Positions 26,127 to 34,189 of a stretch of DNA of 64,000 nucleotides are shown here, piece by piece. Under the pieces are notes generated by a model. It searched no databases. It was not told the origin of the DNA and saw only the letters and a list, made by a program, of their open reading frames with translations. The stretch comes from Planctomycetes bacterium B3_Pla. GTDB taxonomy: Bacteria > Planctomycetota > Phycisphaerae > Sedimentisphaerales > Anaerobacaceae. Position 1 is the first letter of the stretch. Each line of letters opens with the position of its first letter. Made by a program: the position numbers and the translations under genes. Where the stretch lies: assembly GCA_005223045.1 (NCBI GenBank), contig NJBM01000017.1, forward strand, positions 53,949 through 117,948, written 5' to 3'.

Positions 26127-27038
26127 ATGAAGCCGACTTTGTTAGTTCTTGCCGCAGGTTTGGGGACTCGCTACGGCGGGCTCAAGCAGATCGACGCCGT
26201 GGGTCCGCACGGCCAGACGATCATCGACTATTCCATCTACGATGCCATGAATGCCGGCTTCGGCAGAATGGTCTTTGTTATCAGGCACTATTTTGAAGAT
26301 GCCTTCAAAGAGAAGGTCAGCGGCAAGTTTGACAGTTTTGTGGAAACTGCTTATGCGTACCAGGAACTGGATGCCTGCCTTGACGGGTTTGAATTGTCGG
26401 AAGATCGCGAGAAGCCCTGGGGCACCGGCCATGCGATACTTGTCTGCAAAGACGTGATTGACGAACCTTTCGCCGTCATCAATGCCGACGACTACTACGG
26501 GCCAAATTCGTTTAAGACAATAGCCGGATTTATCGCTGAAAAAGATGCCTCGTGCGATGATTACGCAATGGTCGGCTATACCCTCAGAAATACTCTGAGT
26601 GAATACGGAGCCGTATCGCGGGGCGTCTGTGAGTGCGATGGGCAAATGTTCCTGGAGGAGATCGTGGAACGAAGGGAAATCGAAAAGACGGCAAACGGCG
26701 CCCGCTATCCTGGCGGCGATGGAACGGAGCATCGTCTTACCGGCAGTGAAATCGTCTCGATGAATCTATGGGGATTCCAGCCGTCCGTCTTCGACCATTT
26801 CCAGTCGCATTTTGGGCGATTTCTCAGAAACCACGGCGATCAAGATAATTCTGAACTGCTCATACCATCCGTCGTTGACGGCCTGATAAACAGCGGAAAG
26901 GCAACGGTAAGAGTCTTGCGCACGGATGATCGATGGTTTGGCATTACATATCGTCAAGACAGGCCAATCGCGCAAAGGTGCATTCGCAAATTAATGGATC
27001 AGGGAGTATATCCGGAAAGGCTCTGGAGACAGCGATGA
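26127..27038 (+). CDS. Sugar-1-phosphate nucleotidyltransferase
   Basis: 303 residues, a Rossmann nucleotidyltransferase. The signature LVLAAGLGTRYGGLKQID opens the protein, and INADDYYG near residue 118 supplies the Mg2+-binding aspartates. It would couple a sugar 1-phosphate with UTP or dTTP to make a nucleotide sugar and pyrophosphate. The sugar is not certain from sequence, but its stop overlaps the start of an N-acetylhexosamine kinase by four bases (ATGA), so GlcNAc-1-P or GalNAc-1-P is the natural guess. AGGAAGG stands seven bases before the ATG. No left-handed beta-helix acyltransferase domain of the GlmU kind is present. Confidence 0.85.
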   Translation: MKPTLLVLAAGLGTRYGGLKQIDAVGPHGQTIIDYSIYDAMNAGFGRMVFVIRHYFEDAFKEKVSGKFDSFVETAYAYQELDACLDGFELSEDREKPWGTGHAILVCKDVIDEPFAVINADDYYGPNSFKTIAGFIAEKDASCDDYAMVGYTLRNTLSEYGAVSRGVCECDGQMFLEEIVERREIEKTANGARYPGGDGTEHRLTGSEIVSMNLWGFQPSVFDHFQSHFGRFLRNHGDQDNSELLIPSVVDGLINSGKATVRVLRTDDRWFGITYRQDRPIAQRCIRKLMDQGVYPERLWRQR

Positions 27039-28141
27039 AAGATGACGTCAGGTCGGCCTCGAAACATTTTCGGGTAAGCGGCGAACTGGTGGACATATTA
27101 CCTGTCGCTCGCGGCCATATTAACGACACATACGTTTTAAACTGCCGGAAGAACGGTAATGTTGTCCGGTATGTGCTCCAGCGAATAAACCACGCCGTAT
27201 TCAAAGATCCTCCCTCGATGATGGCAAACATTATTCGCGTTACCGAGCACATCGGCGGTAAAATGCAGGGAGTTGATCCGGAGTTGGCCTCTCGCCAGTT
27301 GACTGTCGTTAATGCCGGCGACGGCACAGGCTATTACCGGGACCACGAAGGAAACTTCTGGAGGGCATACAATTTCATAGAAAATGCCGTCACATACGAT
27401 ACTCTGGAGTCTACTGATTTGGCCTACGAGGCGGCGCGGATGTTTGGCTGGTTCCAAAGAATGTTGATCGACCTTCCGGGGCCGGCCTTAAACGAAACTA
27501 TACCGGATTTTCACAACACGCCCAGGCGTTTTGAGGTATTTCAAGAGGTCCTGAAGGCCGACACCCTCAACCGCGCCAAAAACTCAAAATCTGAAATTGA
27601 CTTTCTTTTTGAAAATGCAGGCATGTGTGATGTCTTGCTGGATTTGGTCGAGAGAGGAGATATCCCTCAGCGCATTGCGCACAACGATACGAAAATCAAC
27701 AACGTTATGCTGGACGAGACCACGAGCAAGGGAGTTTGCGTGGTCGATCTGGATACGGTCATGCCGGGCCTGTCGGTCTACGATTTCGGAGACATGATGC
27801 GAACGGCAACGTGCCTTGCCCGAGAGGATGAGCGGGATTTGTCGAAAGTAACGGCGGACATAAATATGTTCGAAGCTTTGGTGCGCGGGTTTGCAAAGGA
27901 GACCAGCCAGTTTCTGAGACGTACTGAGAAAGAGAGCCTGGTCTTTGCCGGCGAGCTCATCACCTTCGAACAGTTCATTAGATTTCTCACTGATTACCTG
28001 GCGGGGGATGTTTACTATAAGACATCTCGCGAGGGGCATAATCTGGATCGTAGTCGCACACAGATGAAACTCGTTGAGTCTATTGTCGAGCAGCAAGAGA
28101 TTATGAGCAAATTGGTCGAAAAAGTCTTTTTGGAGAATTGA
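27035..28141 (+). CDS. nahK: N-acetylhexosamine 1-kinase-like APH phosphotransferase
   Basis: 368 residues of the aminoglycoside-phosphotransferase fold. The catalytic loop RIAHNDTKINNVMLDE and the metal site CVVDLDTVMPGLSVYDFGD match NahK, the kinase that makes GlcNAc-1-P and GalNAc-1-P from free N-acetylhexosamines in the lacto-N-biose pathway. The RGHINDTYVL and QRINHAVFKDP blocks near the N-terminus are also typical. The ATG at 27035 overlaps the preceding stop (ATGA), with GGAG seven bases upstream inside the nucleotidyltransferase gene, so the two are translationally coupled. The pair would turn N-acetylhexosamines released outside the cell straight into nucleotide sugars. No phosphorylase of the GLNBP type is nearby. 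Confidence 0.85.
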   Translation: MKDDVRSASKHFRVSGELVDILPVARGHINDTYVLNCRKNGNVVRYVLQRINHAVFKDPPSMMANIIRVTEHIGGKMQGVDPELASRQLTVVNAGDGTGYYRDHEGNFWRAYNFIENAVTYDTLESTDLAYEAARMFGWFQRMLIDLPGPALNETIPDFHNTPRRFEVFQEVLKADTLNRAKNSKSEIDFLFENAGMCDVLLDLVERGDIPQRIAHNDTKINNVMLDETTSKGVCVVDLDTVMPGLSVYDFGDMMRTATCLAREDERDLSKVTADINMFEALVRGFAKETSQFLRRTEKESLVFAGELITFEQFIRFLTDYLAGDVYYKTSREGHNLDRSRTQMKLVESIVEQQEIMSKLVEKVFLEN

Positions 28142-28250
28142 GGAGTCTCGATATGAAAGCGATGCAAGGATCAATACGAAAACAAAGGGAACCAACTGGT
28201 CGGATAGGTGAGGCGTGCAGCCGATTGAAGCGGGTTTGGCCGCAGCTATC

Positions 28251-29570
28251 CTATTGCTGTCCCGGAAGATTGCGCGGCCACACCTGAACGAGTTTGCGAA
28301 GGATAACTCTGCTCCACCGGAAACTACGCAACTGCGCCAGCAGAATAACTGCCATTGCCAGTGCCCAATAGCCGGTGAAACGCAGATACAGAAGCACTGT
28401 GTCAAGCATACCGCCGGCATCGGCTCTGCACCACTTAGCCAGCTCAGGTGCAGTATATATTGCTCCCGGGACTATCGAGCCCAAAATAGTTTGCCAGGGC
28501 AGCAACAGCACGAGCGTGATTAGCGAAAGATAAAACGCTTGAGAAATATGGTTCTGACCTCCGAGCCTGCCTCCGAGCGAGACGGTCAGACCGCAGTACA
28601 GCGTCAGAGCGTAAAGCACAGAAGCGAATACGAGTACCGCGTTTGCAGCGCGCACGACCAAACTTACGCGCCCGAATGTTATGTCAAGGACATACAGGCC
28701 CAGGTTCAATCTTGCCTTCGCCGGCGCTTCTGACGAAGATCGATTTGGCCCGATCAGGGCGGCGGCTTTAACAATCTCGCCGTTGGGTTTGTCGCGCGAG
28801 CCCGTGGCAATAGACGCTCCGCGGTCAACGGTGCTGTCAATTTCGACGTAGCCGGTTTTTACGAGCCAAAATGATCCTTGAAGCAGCAGAAGGCACAGCA
28901 TCACTATGACAAACAACAGATTCTTCCATCTGCGAAACATCTGGGCAACTTCGATACAGTCTGTTGCGAGAGCCGGGCCTCTCGTGGCAAAAAAATCCTC
29001 TTCCATCGTCAACTCTCCCGCTTTTTGCTGTGATCCGACATCGCCGGATATCACTCCCTTGGTCAATAAGAGTGTCAATGAACCGGCGGCGACAATGGGG
29101 ATAATCCACGAAATCGGTGGACCTCCCGTCATCTGGGGAAGTGTCACCTGGCCGTAGTCAAGGAGTTTTTCGAGAGGAACGGCAATCGGGCGGTAAATCA
29201 GCACATACAAATGGGCGCCGCACAACATTCCAATAATTGTGCTTAGAGCGTCAATTCGCCCGGAGGCGGCGGATGCCAGGGCGCTGCCGGGGCCAAAGCC
29301 GGTAAGCCCGAGACCTATTCCGAAAAGCGCTCCGCCAATTAGCAGTGAAACAACAGCGGCAGGCTTTATGTTCAGGTTCGCGGCCCCCGCCAATCCCAAA
29401 ATCCATGCACCGAGCATTCCAACGAGCACAAAAACGGCGACCGTGCGCATTGCGTGTAAGTCTTTTAGTCTGAGTGCGGCAATGATCTTGTCGGGATCTG
29501 TCAGTCCGGCAAGGACCAGCGAAGCCCCGAAAATCGCACCCATAATAAGACCCACAATGGGAGTTGACAT
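28251..29570 (-). CDS. YedE/YeeE-like membrane protein with extra C-terminal membrane domain
   Basis: 439 residues. The N-terminal half (about 1-170) is a DUF6691/YedE-type sulfur-transport domain (LAGLTDPDKIIAAL, GFGPGSALASAASGR). At 91-96 the usual GYCP-type cysteine motif is GFGPG, so the thiosulfate-relay cysteine is absent. The second half (about 225-435) adds four or so membrane helices, including a region reminiscent of Yip1-type proteins (LLPWQTILGSIVPGAIYTAPEL). I do not recognise the combined architecture as standard. The gene starts two bases after the stop of its partner, so the two are one operon. It may carry something other than sulfur species, or work as a channel only. Confidence 0.7.
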   Translation of the reverse strand: MSTPIVGLIMGAIFGASLVLAGLTDPDKIIAALRLKDLHAMRTVAVFVLVGMLGAWILGLAGAANLNIKPAAVVSLLIGGALFGIGLGLTGFGPGSALASAASGRIDALSTIIGMLCGAHLYVLIYRPIAVPLEKLLDYGQVTLPQMTGGPPISWIIPIVAAGSLTLLLTKGVISGDVGSQQKAGELTMEEDFFATRGPALATDCIEVAQMFRRWKNLLFVIVMLCLLLLQGSFWLVKTGYVEIDSTVDRGASIATGSRDKPNGEIVKAAALIGPNRSSSEAPAKARLNLGLYVLDITFGRVSLVVRAANAVLVFASVLYALTLYCGLTVSLGGRLGGQNHISQAFYLSLITLVLLLPWQTILGSIVPGAIYTAPELAKWCRADAGGMLDTVLLYLRFTGYWALAMAVILLAQLRSFRWSRVILRKLVQVWPRNLPGQQ

Positions 29571-29571
29571 G

Positions 29572-30120
29572 TCACTGTCCCCGGCTGTTTATACCTGGCG
29601 TTTTAGGATAAATAAGGTACGCGACAAGCATACCGAAACCGACCATCGTAATCGTAAACGGAACTGCCGATAATGATAGCTGGGCCCAACCGCTGATAAA
29701 ATGTTCACTTGCGCCGCCGCGGGCCAGCCCGGCGCCAAGAAGCATGAGGACTCCCCCTGCGAACCCGGCTATCAAACGAAGCCCTACGGGGGTGTTATGG
29801 TTTCGCCGCCACCAGGAAGCCGTGGTCCTGACCTTCCACGTTCGCAGATGCAGGGCGGTAAGAGAAGCTCCGATGACAATGCCGATGCAGAACCACCATC
29901 CGTAGCCGAACGTCGTATGCTCTTCGTCGCCGATGAGCGGATGACTCTCGGCGTATTCCGGCGCGAGCTGCTCGAGCGCCTTGGCGTCGGCAACGACGAA
30001 CTCGTTGAAAACTTCAAGCGGTCCCACTAAGCTGATGGCCAGGACCTGGACGAGCCCTAATAAAATACCGGCAGCCCACCACGGCAAAGGATGTGTCTGA
30101 GTATCGAGTTTGTTCATCAT
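29572..30120 (-). CDS. YeeE/YedE-like membrane protein, first half-transporter
   Basis: 182 residues with four membrane segments. The conserved motif GAGLARGGASEHFISGWAQLSLSA is recognisable as the YeeE motif GARLAGGCTSGHGISG, but the cysteine is replaced by alanine (A137 from the ATG). A longer loop at about 40-70 is not seen in typical partners. ATG 30120 is preferred; GTG 30126 is possible, and neither has a strong ribosome site. It directly precedes and is coupled to the larger YedE-like gene. Known split YeeE/YedE pairs transport thiosulfate; here both halves lack the cysteines thought to relay it. Confidence 0.7.
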   Translation of the reverse strand: MMNKLDTQTHPLPWWAAGILLGLVQVLAISLVGPLEVFNEFVVADAKALEQLAPEYAESHPLIGDEEHTTFGYGWWFCIGIVIGASLTALHLRTWKVRTTASWWRRNHNTPVGLRLIAGFAGGVLMLLGAGLARGGASEHFISGWAQLSLSAVPFTITMVGFGMLVAYLIYPKTPGINSRGQ

Positions 30121-30444
30121 CGGCACTTTTTCATTTTAGCCTGAAAAAAGCTCTACCATCGGCACTTAATCCAGCACGCCCTTGCCAGGGCGGACATTCC
30201 GACAACCATGTCTCAGGTGGAAAAAGCTGGATGAGAGATAGTAACAACATTCCCACCGCTCCTCCGTGAAGTCCGACAGTAGCAGGATTGTACCGGATCA
30301 GCTCGAAAATGTCAACCAAAAAACTCCTCAAGCACTTGGGGCCCGGATTTGGCCGCTGAATTCCCGCAGATTGGAACGTGCGGCAGTGGAATCAATGGGT
30401 CAGCGGGACCGGGTAGTCCTGCACCTCCTCGTGCACCCTTCTAA
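30121..30444. other. Intergenic region with a doubtful small minus-strand ORF
   Basis: 324 bases between the YeeE-like gene and the sulfatase stop. A 66-codon minus-strand frame (30331 to 30131) starts at TTG, with GAGGAG partly inside its first codons; its middle is hydrophobic (GAVGMLLLSLIQLF). It ends 10 bases before the YeeE-like ATG. It could be a tiny membrane protein of that operon, but I cannot support it beyond this. Confidence 0.25.
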
Positions 30445-32022
30445 TCACGTGCGTCCTTGAAGAGCGAACATTTTCTTGCGGTAATACTCAATGATCGCCT
30501 CGCGATGGCTAAGATCGCGGGACGGAACATTTGGCTGGTCTATCTGAGGCGCATTGTGATCCTGATAACCCTGCGGTTTCGGGTCCTTACAGCGCCACGC
30601 TGAAAGAGCGACTTCCATCTTTCTCACCCGGTCATGGTAGTTCGGCTGGTTGTACAGATTGTCCGCCTCTGACGGGTCATTACGCATATCGAAAAAGAGA
30701 TTCTCATTGCGCGGACCGGCAAGGATAAGTTTATAATCTCGAGAACGAGCCATTACCTGCCGTCCTCCGCTCGACTCGGCGAAGATAAGGTCATGCCCGT
30801 TACCGTCACGTTGCAGAGCATATCCGTGCATGTCCGGCCCTGCCGCACAGCCTGCCGCTCGGCACAAGGTCGGAGCAAGATCGATATTGTTGACCATCTG
30901 CTGTGAAACCGTACCGGCACGCTTGTTTGAGGGCCATTTGATTATGAGCGGCACCTTGACCACAGGATCGTACATGTAGTTGCCCTTGAGCAGCATGTGG
31001 TGGAAGCCCATGAAGTCGCCGTGGTCGGCGGTAAAGATAATCAACGTGTCCTTGTAGAGTCCCTTCTGTTTCAACAATTCAATCATCCGCCCCACGTTGT
31101 GGTCGATTTGGGAGATGGTCGCGTAGTAGTACGCCATAATCTGCTTCAGCACAGGTGCGGTCAGCTTGTCATTTGGGAAATAGCCGCGACTGAGCTTGAA
31201 ATCCCGATCCAGGCATTGCTCTGTCCAGCCCGGCAGGATCGAGAGTTTCTCCGGGTCATACATCTTGTCCCACGGTTCGGGCGGATCGAACGGGTGGTGA
31301 GGCTTTATGAAACCCGCCATCAGGAGTTGCCCGCCTTCATCGTTCCATGACCGGAGTGTTTTCATGGCGTGCTCAGCAATCCATGTGGTGGAATGGTGCT
31401 CTTCCGGCAGGTTGGAGACAAGGGCGCCGCATGTATCCCAGTATTTCTTTGGCGCATACTTGCGATACTCGCGCGTCAACTGGTCTTCAATGTCATTACG
31501 ATCCACGAACCCGAGGCGCATGAGGTAGCGATGATAGTCATCATCCCATCGTCCGGGACCGTCCTGCTCGGCCAGCACCAGCTCATCGAAACCAACGTCA
31601 AGATATGTGGGCGTAAAGTGCATCTTGCCGACGGCTTTCGTGCGATACCCGGCCGCTCTTAAGATTCTTGGGAAAGTCTGGATGTTGGGAGCCAGCGTGT
31701 CGCGATTTGTCCATCCGCGATGATCGTGGACGTATTGGCCGCAAAGCAGCGAGTACCGCGAAGGTGTGCACACCGGAAAGGGACAAAAACTGTTGTCATA
31801 GCGGACCCCATCGGCGGCAAGTTGGTCAATGTGAGGAGTCTTGATGTCCGCATTGCCGTAAGCGCCAAGGCACTCTATGCGATGTTCGTCCACGTGTATG
31901 ATCAGAATGTTCGGGCGCTTTGCCCGAGGCTGGCCTGCACGCGATATCGTTGGTATTATCTGTGACGTGGCGGCCAGACCTGCTGTCTTGAGCAAATCGC
32001 GGCGGTTGAAAATGTTGTTCAT
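30445..32022 (-). CDS. Tat-exported sulfatase, choline-sulfatase-like group
   Basis: 525 residues. Tat signal FNRRDLLKTAGLAATS at 5-20. The formylglycine site is C85 in PVCTPSRYSLLCG, the N-terminal metal motif VDEHR (D45-E46) and the C-terminal one FTADHGDFMGFHHML. The DE first motif and the HGD..H pattern are typical of the group holding choline sulfatase, heparan N-sulfatase-like and related polysaccharide sulfatases. ATG 32022 has AGGA nine bases upstream; the frame extends to 32073 but that start would bury the Tat signal. It diverges from two polysaccharide-deacetylase genes, which suggests joint action on a sulfated, N-acetylated polymer. Confidence 0.9.
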   Translation of the reverse strand: MNNIFNRRDLLKTAGLAATSQIIPTISRAGQPRAKRPNILIIHVDEHRIECLGAYGNADIKTPHIDQLAADGVRYDNSFCPFPVCTPSRYSLLCGQYVHDHRGWTNRDTLAPNIQTFPRILRAAGYRTKAVGKMHFTPTYLDVGFDELVLAEQDGPGRWDDDYHRYLMRLGFVDRNDIEDQLTREYRKYAPKKYWDTCGALVSNLPEEHHSTTWIAEHAMKTLRSWNDEGGQLLMAGFIKPHHPFDPPEPWDKMYDPEKLSILPGWTEQCLDRDFKLSRGYFPNDKLTAPVLKQIMAYYYATISQIDHNVGRMIELLKQKGLYKDTLIIFTADHGDFMGFHHMLLKGNYMYDPVVKVPLIIKWPSNKRAGTVSQQMVNNIDLAPTLCRAAGCAAGPDMHGYALQRDGNGHDLIFAESSGGRQVMARSRDYKLILAGPRNENLFFDMRNDPSEADNLYNQPNYHDRVRKMEVALSAWRCKDPKPQGYQDHNAPQIDQPNVPSRDLSHREAIIEYYRKKMFALQGRT

Positions 32023-32210
32023 TGCTACAATCCTCTCTATATCCAGTGAACTATGGAAACTTGCTGCAATCATTATACAACAAACACCGGGCCGGCTCTA
32101 CCAGTTTTGTAAATCGGCCGGCAGAAGCTTGAACCGGGATCAATACCGGTGTAGTATGTGAGGCATCTTTTTTCGACTTGATGACGTTGTTTTTCTAAGA
32201 GGAGCTTGAA

Positions 32211-33104
32211 ATGACATTTCGCGGTATTCTGTTTCTGGGCTTATCACTCCTGGTTTTTAATGTCGGAAATGTGGATCATGCGTGCGTCCGGGGTGCTGTA
32301 CAGGACAAAGGCGTCTATTTGATAGTACGCGGAGATGATATCGGATCCAGCCATGCCGCCAACGTGGCGTGTATCCGATCTTACACCGAAGGTATCATGA
32401 CGAGCGTGGAAATCATGGCGCCCTGTGGATGGTTTCCTGAAGCGGTCAAAATGCTCAACGAAAATCCGGGGCTGGATGTCGGTGTGCACGTGGTCCTGAC
32501 CAGCGAATGGGAGGGCATAAAGTGGCGACCGTTGACGCACGCCCCCAGCCTGACGGACGCCGACGGCTATTTCTATCCTACGATCTGGCGGCGCAAGGGT
32601 ATGCCGTCAGGCACGGCTTTGCGAGAAGCGAACTGGAAAATCGAAGAAATTGAGAAGGAAATGCGCGCCCAGATTGAGCTGGCCCTCCGAAAAATACCGC
32701 ACGTGAGTCATCTGACCTGTCACATGGGCTGTTCCGGCTGGGACCCCAAAGTCAAAGAACTCTGGACGAAACTGGCAAAAGAATACAATCTCGACATTTC
32801 GACCTCCGAATACAAGGTACAGAGGTTTCCCGGATTTGGAGGTGCAAAAACCAAAGAGGAGCGAATCAAGAAATTCATAGAGTCGCTCGAACGATTGAAG
32901 CCGGGCATCCACCTCTTCGTCGAGCATCCCGGACTTGATACAGCGGAGATGCGCGCCATCGGTCACAAAGGGTATTACGGCGTGGCAAAAGATCGTGATG
33001 GGGTGACAGAGGTATTTGTGAGTGCCGAGATTAAAAGTGCGGTAAAGAAATTGGGCATCAAGCTCATCAGCTACGCAGATCTAAAGAAAATGAGCAAACA
33101 ATAG
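32211..33104 (+). CDS. Exported ChbG/YdjC-like carbohydrate deacetylase (copy 1)
   Basis: 297 residues of the YdjC/ChbG family, metal-dependent deacetylases of N-acetylated oligosaccharides. Predicted active-site residues are D42/D43 in VRGDDIGSSHAAN, H93 in GVHVVLTSEW, and H167 and H171 in SHLTCHMGCS. Unlike cytoplasmic ChbG it begins with a signal peptide (RGILFLGLSLLVFNVGNV), so it should act outside the cytoplasm. GAGGAG lies eight bases before the ATG. It is followed after 28 bases by a diverged paralogue and diverges from a sulfatase. Likely substrates are N-acetylglucosamine-containing oligosaccharides; this is family-based inference. Confidence 0.85.
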   Translation: MTFRGILFLGLSLLVFNVGNVDHACVRGAVQDKGVYLIVRGDDIGSSHAANVACIRSYTEGIMTSVEIMAPCGWFPEAVKMLNENPGLDVGVHVVLTSEWEGIKWRPLTHAPSLTDADGYFYPTIWRRKGMPSGTALREANWKIEEIEKEMRAQIELALRKIPHVSHLTCHMGCSGWDPKVKELWTKLAKEYNLDISTSEYKVQRFPGFGGAKTKEERIKKFIESLERLKPGIHLFVEHPGLDTAEMRAIGHKGYYGVAKDRDGVTEVFVSAEIKSAVKKLGIKLISYADLKKMSKQ

Positions 33105-33132
33105 TCAGCCTATGATTTGAGGAGAATGTTCC

Positions 33133-34104
33133 ATGCAGACGAACCGTTTAACTTTAGTAGTATTTCTGCTTTCCGCTGTTTGCACAAGGGCCGCAGTCAC
33201 GGGCGCCGAAGCGCCGACATACGCCGAGCGGTTGGGATGGCCCAAGGGTACAAAAGCCGTGATCTTCCACGTGGACGATGCAGGCATGTCCCACAATTCC
33301 AATATGGGGGCAATCAAAGCTGTCGAAGACGGTGTCGCCACCTCGCTGAGCATTATGATGCCGTGTTCATGGGTGCCGGAGATGGCTGCTCATGTGAAGG
33401 CGCATCCGCAGGTTGATGCCGGCATTCATCTGACGCTCACAGCGGAGTGGAAGAACTATCGCTGGGGCCCTGTCGTCGGCAAACCGGCTGTGCCCGGGCT
33501 TGTAGATGCGGACGGCTACTTATGGCACAATGTTGCCGACGTTGTCGCGCACGCCACCGCCGACGAGGTCGAAACCGAGATTCGCGCCCAGATCGACAAG
33601 GCCCTGGCTATGGGGATAAAACCCACGCATCTGGACGCCCACATGGGGACGTGCTTCCGGCCGGAATTCATCGAACGCTACGTAAAGGTCGGAATCGAAA
33701 AACAAATACCGATCCTCATGATGGGAGGGCACATGCAGTATATCGGCGCCGAAGCCGGACCTCTCAGGCCGCTGGTGCAGTCTATTGCCCAGAGGGTATG
33801 GGACGCCGGTCTTCCGGTCATCGACGATCTCGTGACCCAGCCGACCAGGGCAAAAGACTACGGGCAGAGAAAAACCGAGCTACTCGAATTGCTGCGCGAC
33901 ATTCAACCCGGCATCACGGAGATAATTGTTCACTGCACCGTACAGACGGAGGTTTTCTCGCACATTTCCGGCTCAGGCCCGACCCGCGAGGCCGAACTGC
34001 GCCTCCTGACCGACAAAAGCATCAAGACATTCATCGAGAGCGAAGGAATCGTCCTGACAACCTGGCGCGAATTAAAAAAACGCCGAGACCGTGTGCAAAA
34101 CTAA
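33133..34104 (+). CDS. Exported ChbG/YdjC-like carbohydrate deacetylase (copy 2)
   Basis: 323 residues. The signal peptide is TLVVFLLSAVCTRAAVTGAEA. The metal-site residues are D48/D49 in HVDDAGMSHNSN, H99 in GIHLTLTAEW, and H166 and H170 in THLDAHMGTC. It is clearly paralogous to the gene before it but distant, with a longer middle part (the segment GHMQYIGAEAGPLRPLVQ and onwards), so a different substrate is likely. TTGAGGAG stands upstream of the ATG. The same operon is probably closed by the hairpin at 34131-34163. It converges with the Kelch protein gene. Confidence 0.85.
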   Translation: MQTNRLTLVVFLLSAVCTRAAVTGAEAPTYAERLGWPKGTKAVIFHVDDAGMSHNSNMGAIKAVEDGVATSLSIMMPCSWVPEMAAHVKAHPQVDAGIHLTLTAEWKNYRWGPVVGKPAVPGLVDADGYLWHNVADVVAHATADEVETEIRAQIDKALAMGIKPTHLDAHMGTCFRPEFIERYVKVGIEKQIPILMMGGHMQYIGAEAGPLRPLVQSIAQRVWDAGLPVIDDLVTQPTRAKDYGQRKTELLELLRDIQPGITEIIVHCTVQTEVFSHISGSGPTREAELRLLTDKSIKTFIESEGIVLTTWRELKKRRDRVQN

Positions 34105-34130
34105 AAGAAGCCAACGTTCGCAAGACCGCA

Positions 34131-34163
34131 AAGGGCCGGCAACTCCGCAGTCTGCCAGCCCTT
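34131..34163. terminator. Hairpin terminator after the deacetylase operon
   Basis: Stem AAGGGC-C-GGCA (34131-34141) pairs with TGCC-A-GCCCTT (34153-34163) with one C-A mismatch and an eleven-base loop. A T-rich stretch CAGATTCTTCTTCC follows on the plus strand. It lies between convergent genes and could serve both. Confidence 0.6.
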
Positions 34164-34189
34164 CAGATTCTTCTTCCAGAAAGCACTCA

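Noticed and set aside
26933..27034. N-terminal extension of the NahK-like kinase into the nucleotidyltransferase gene
   Set aside because: The ATG at 27035 gives a four-base ATGA overlap with a GGAG site, the normal coupled arrangement, and the family N-terminus.
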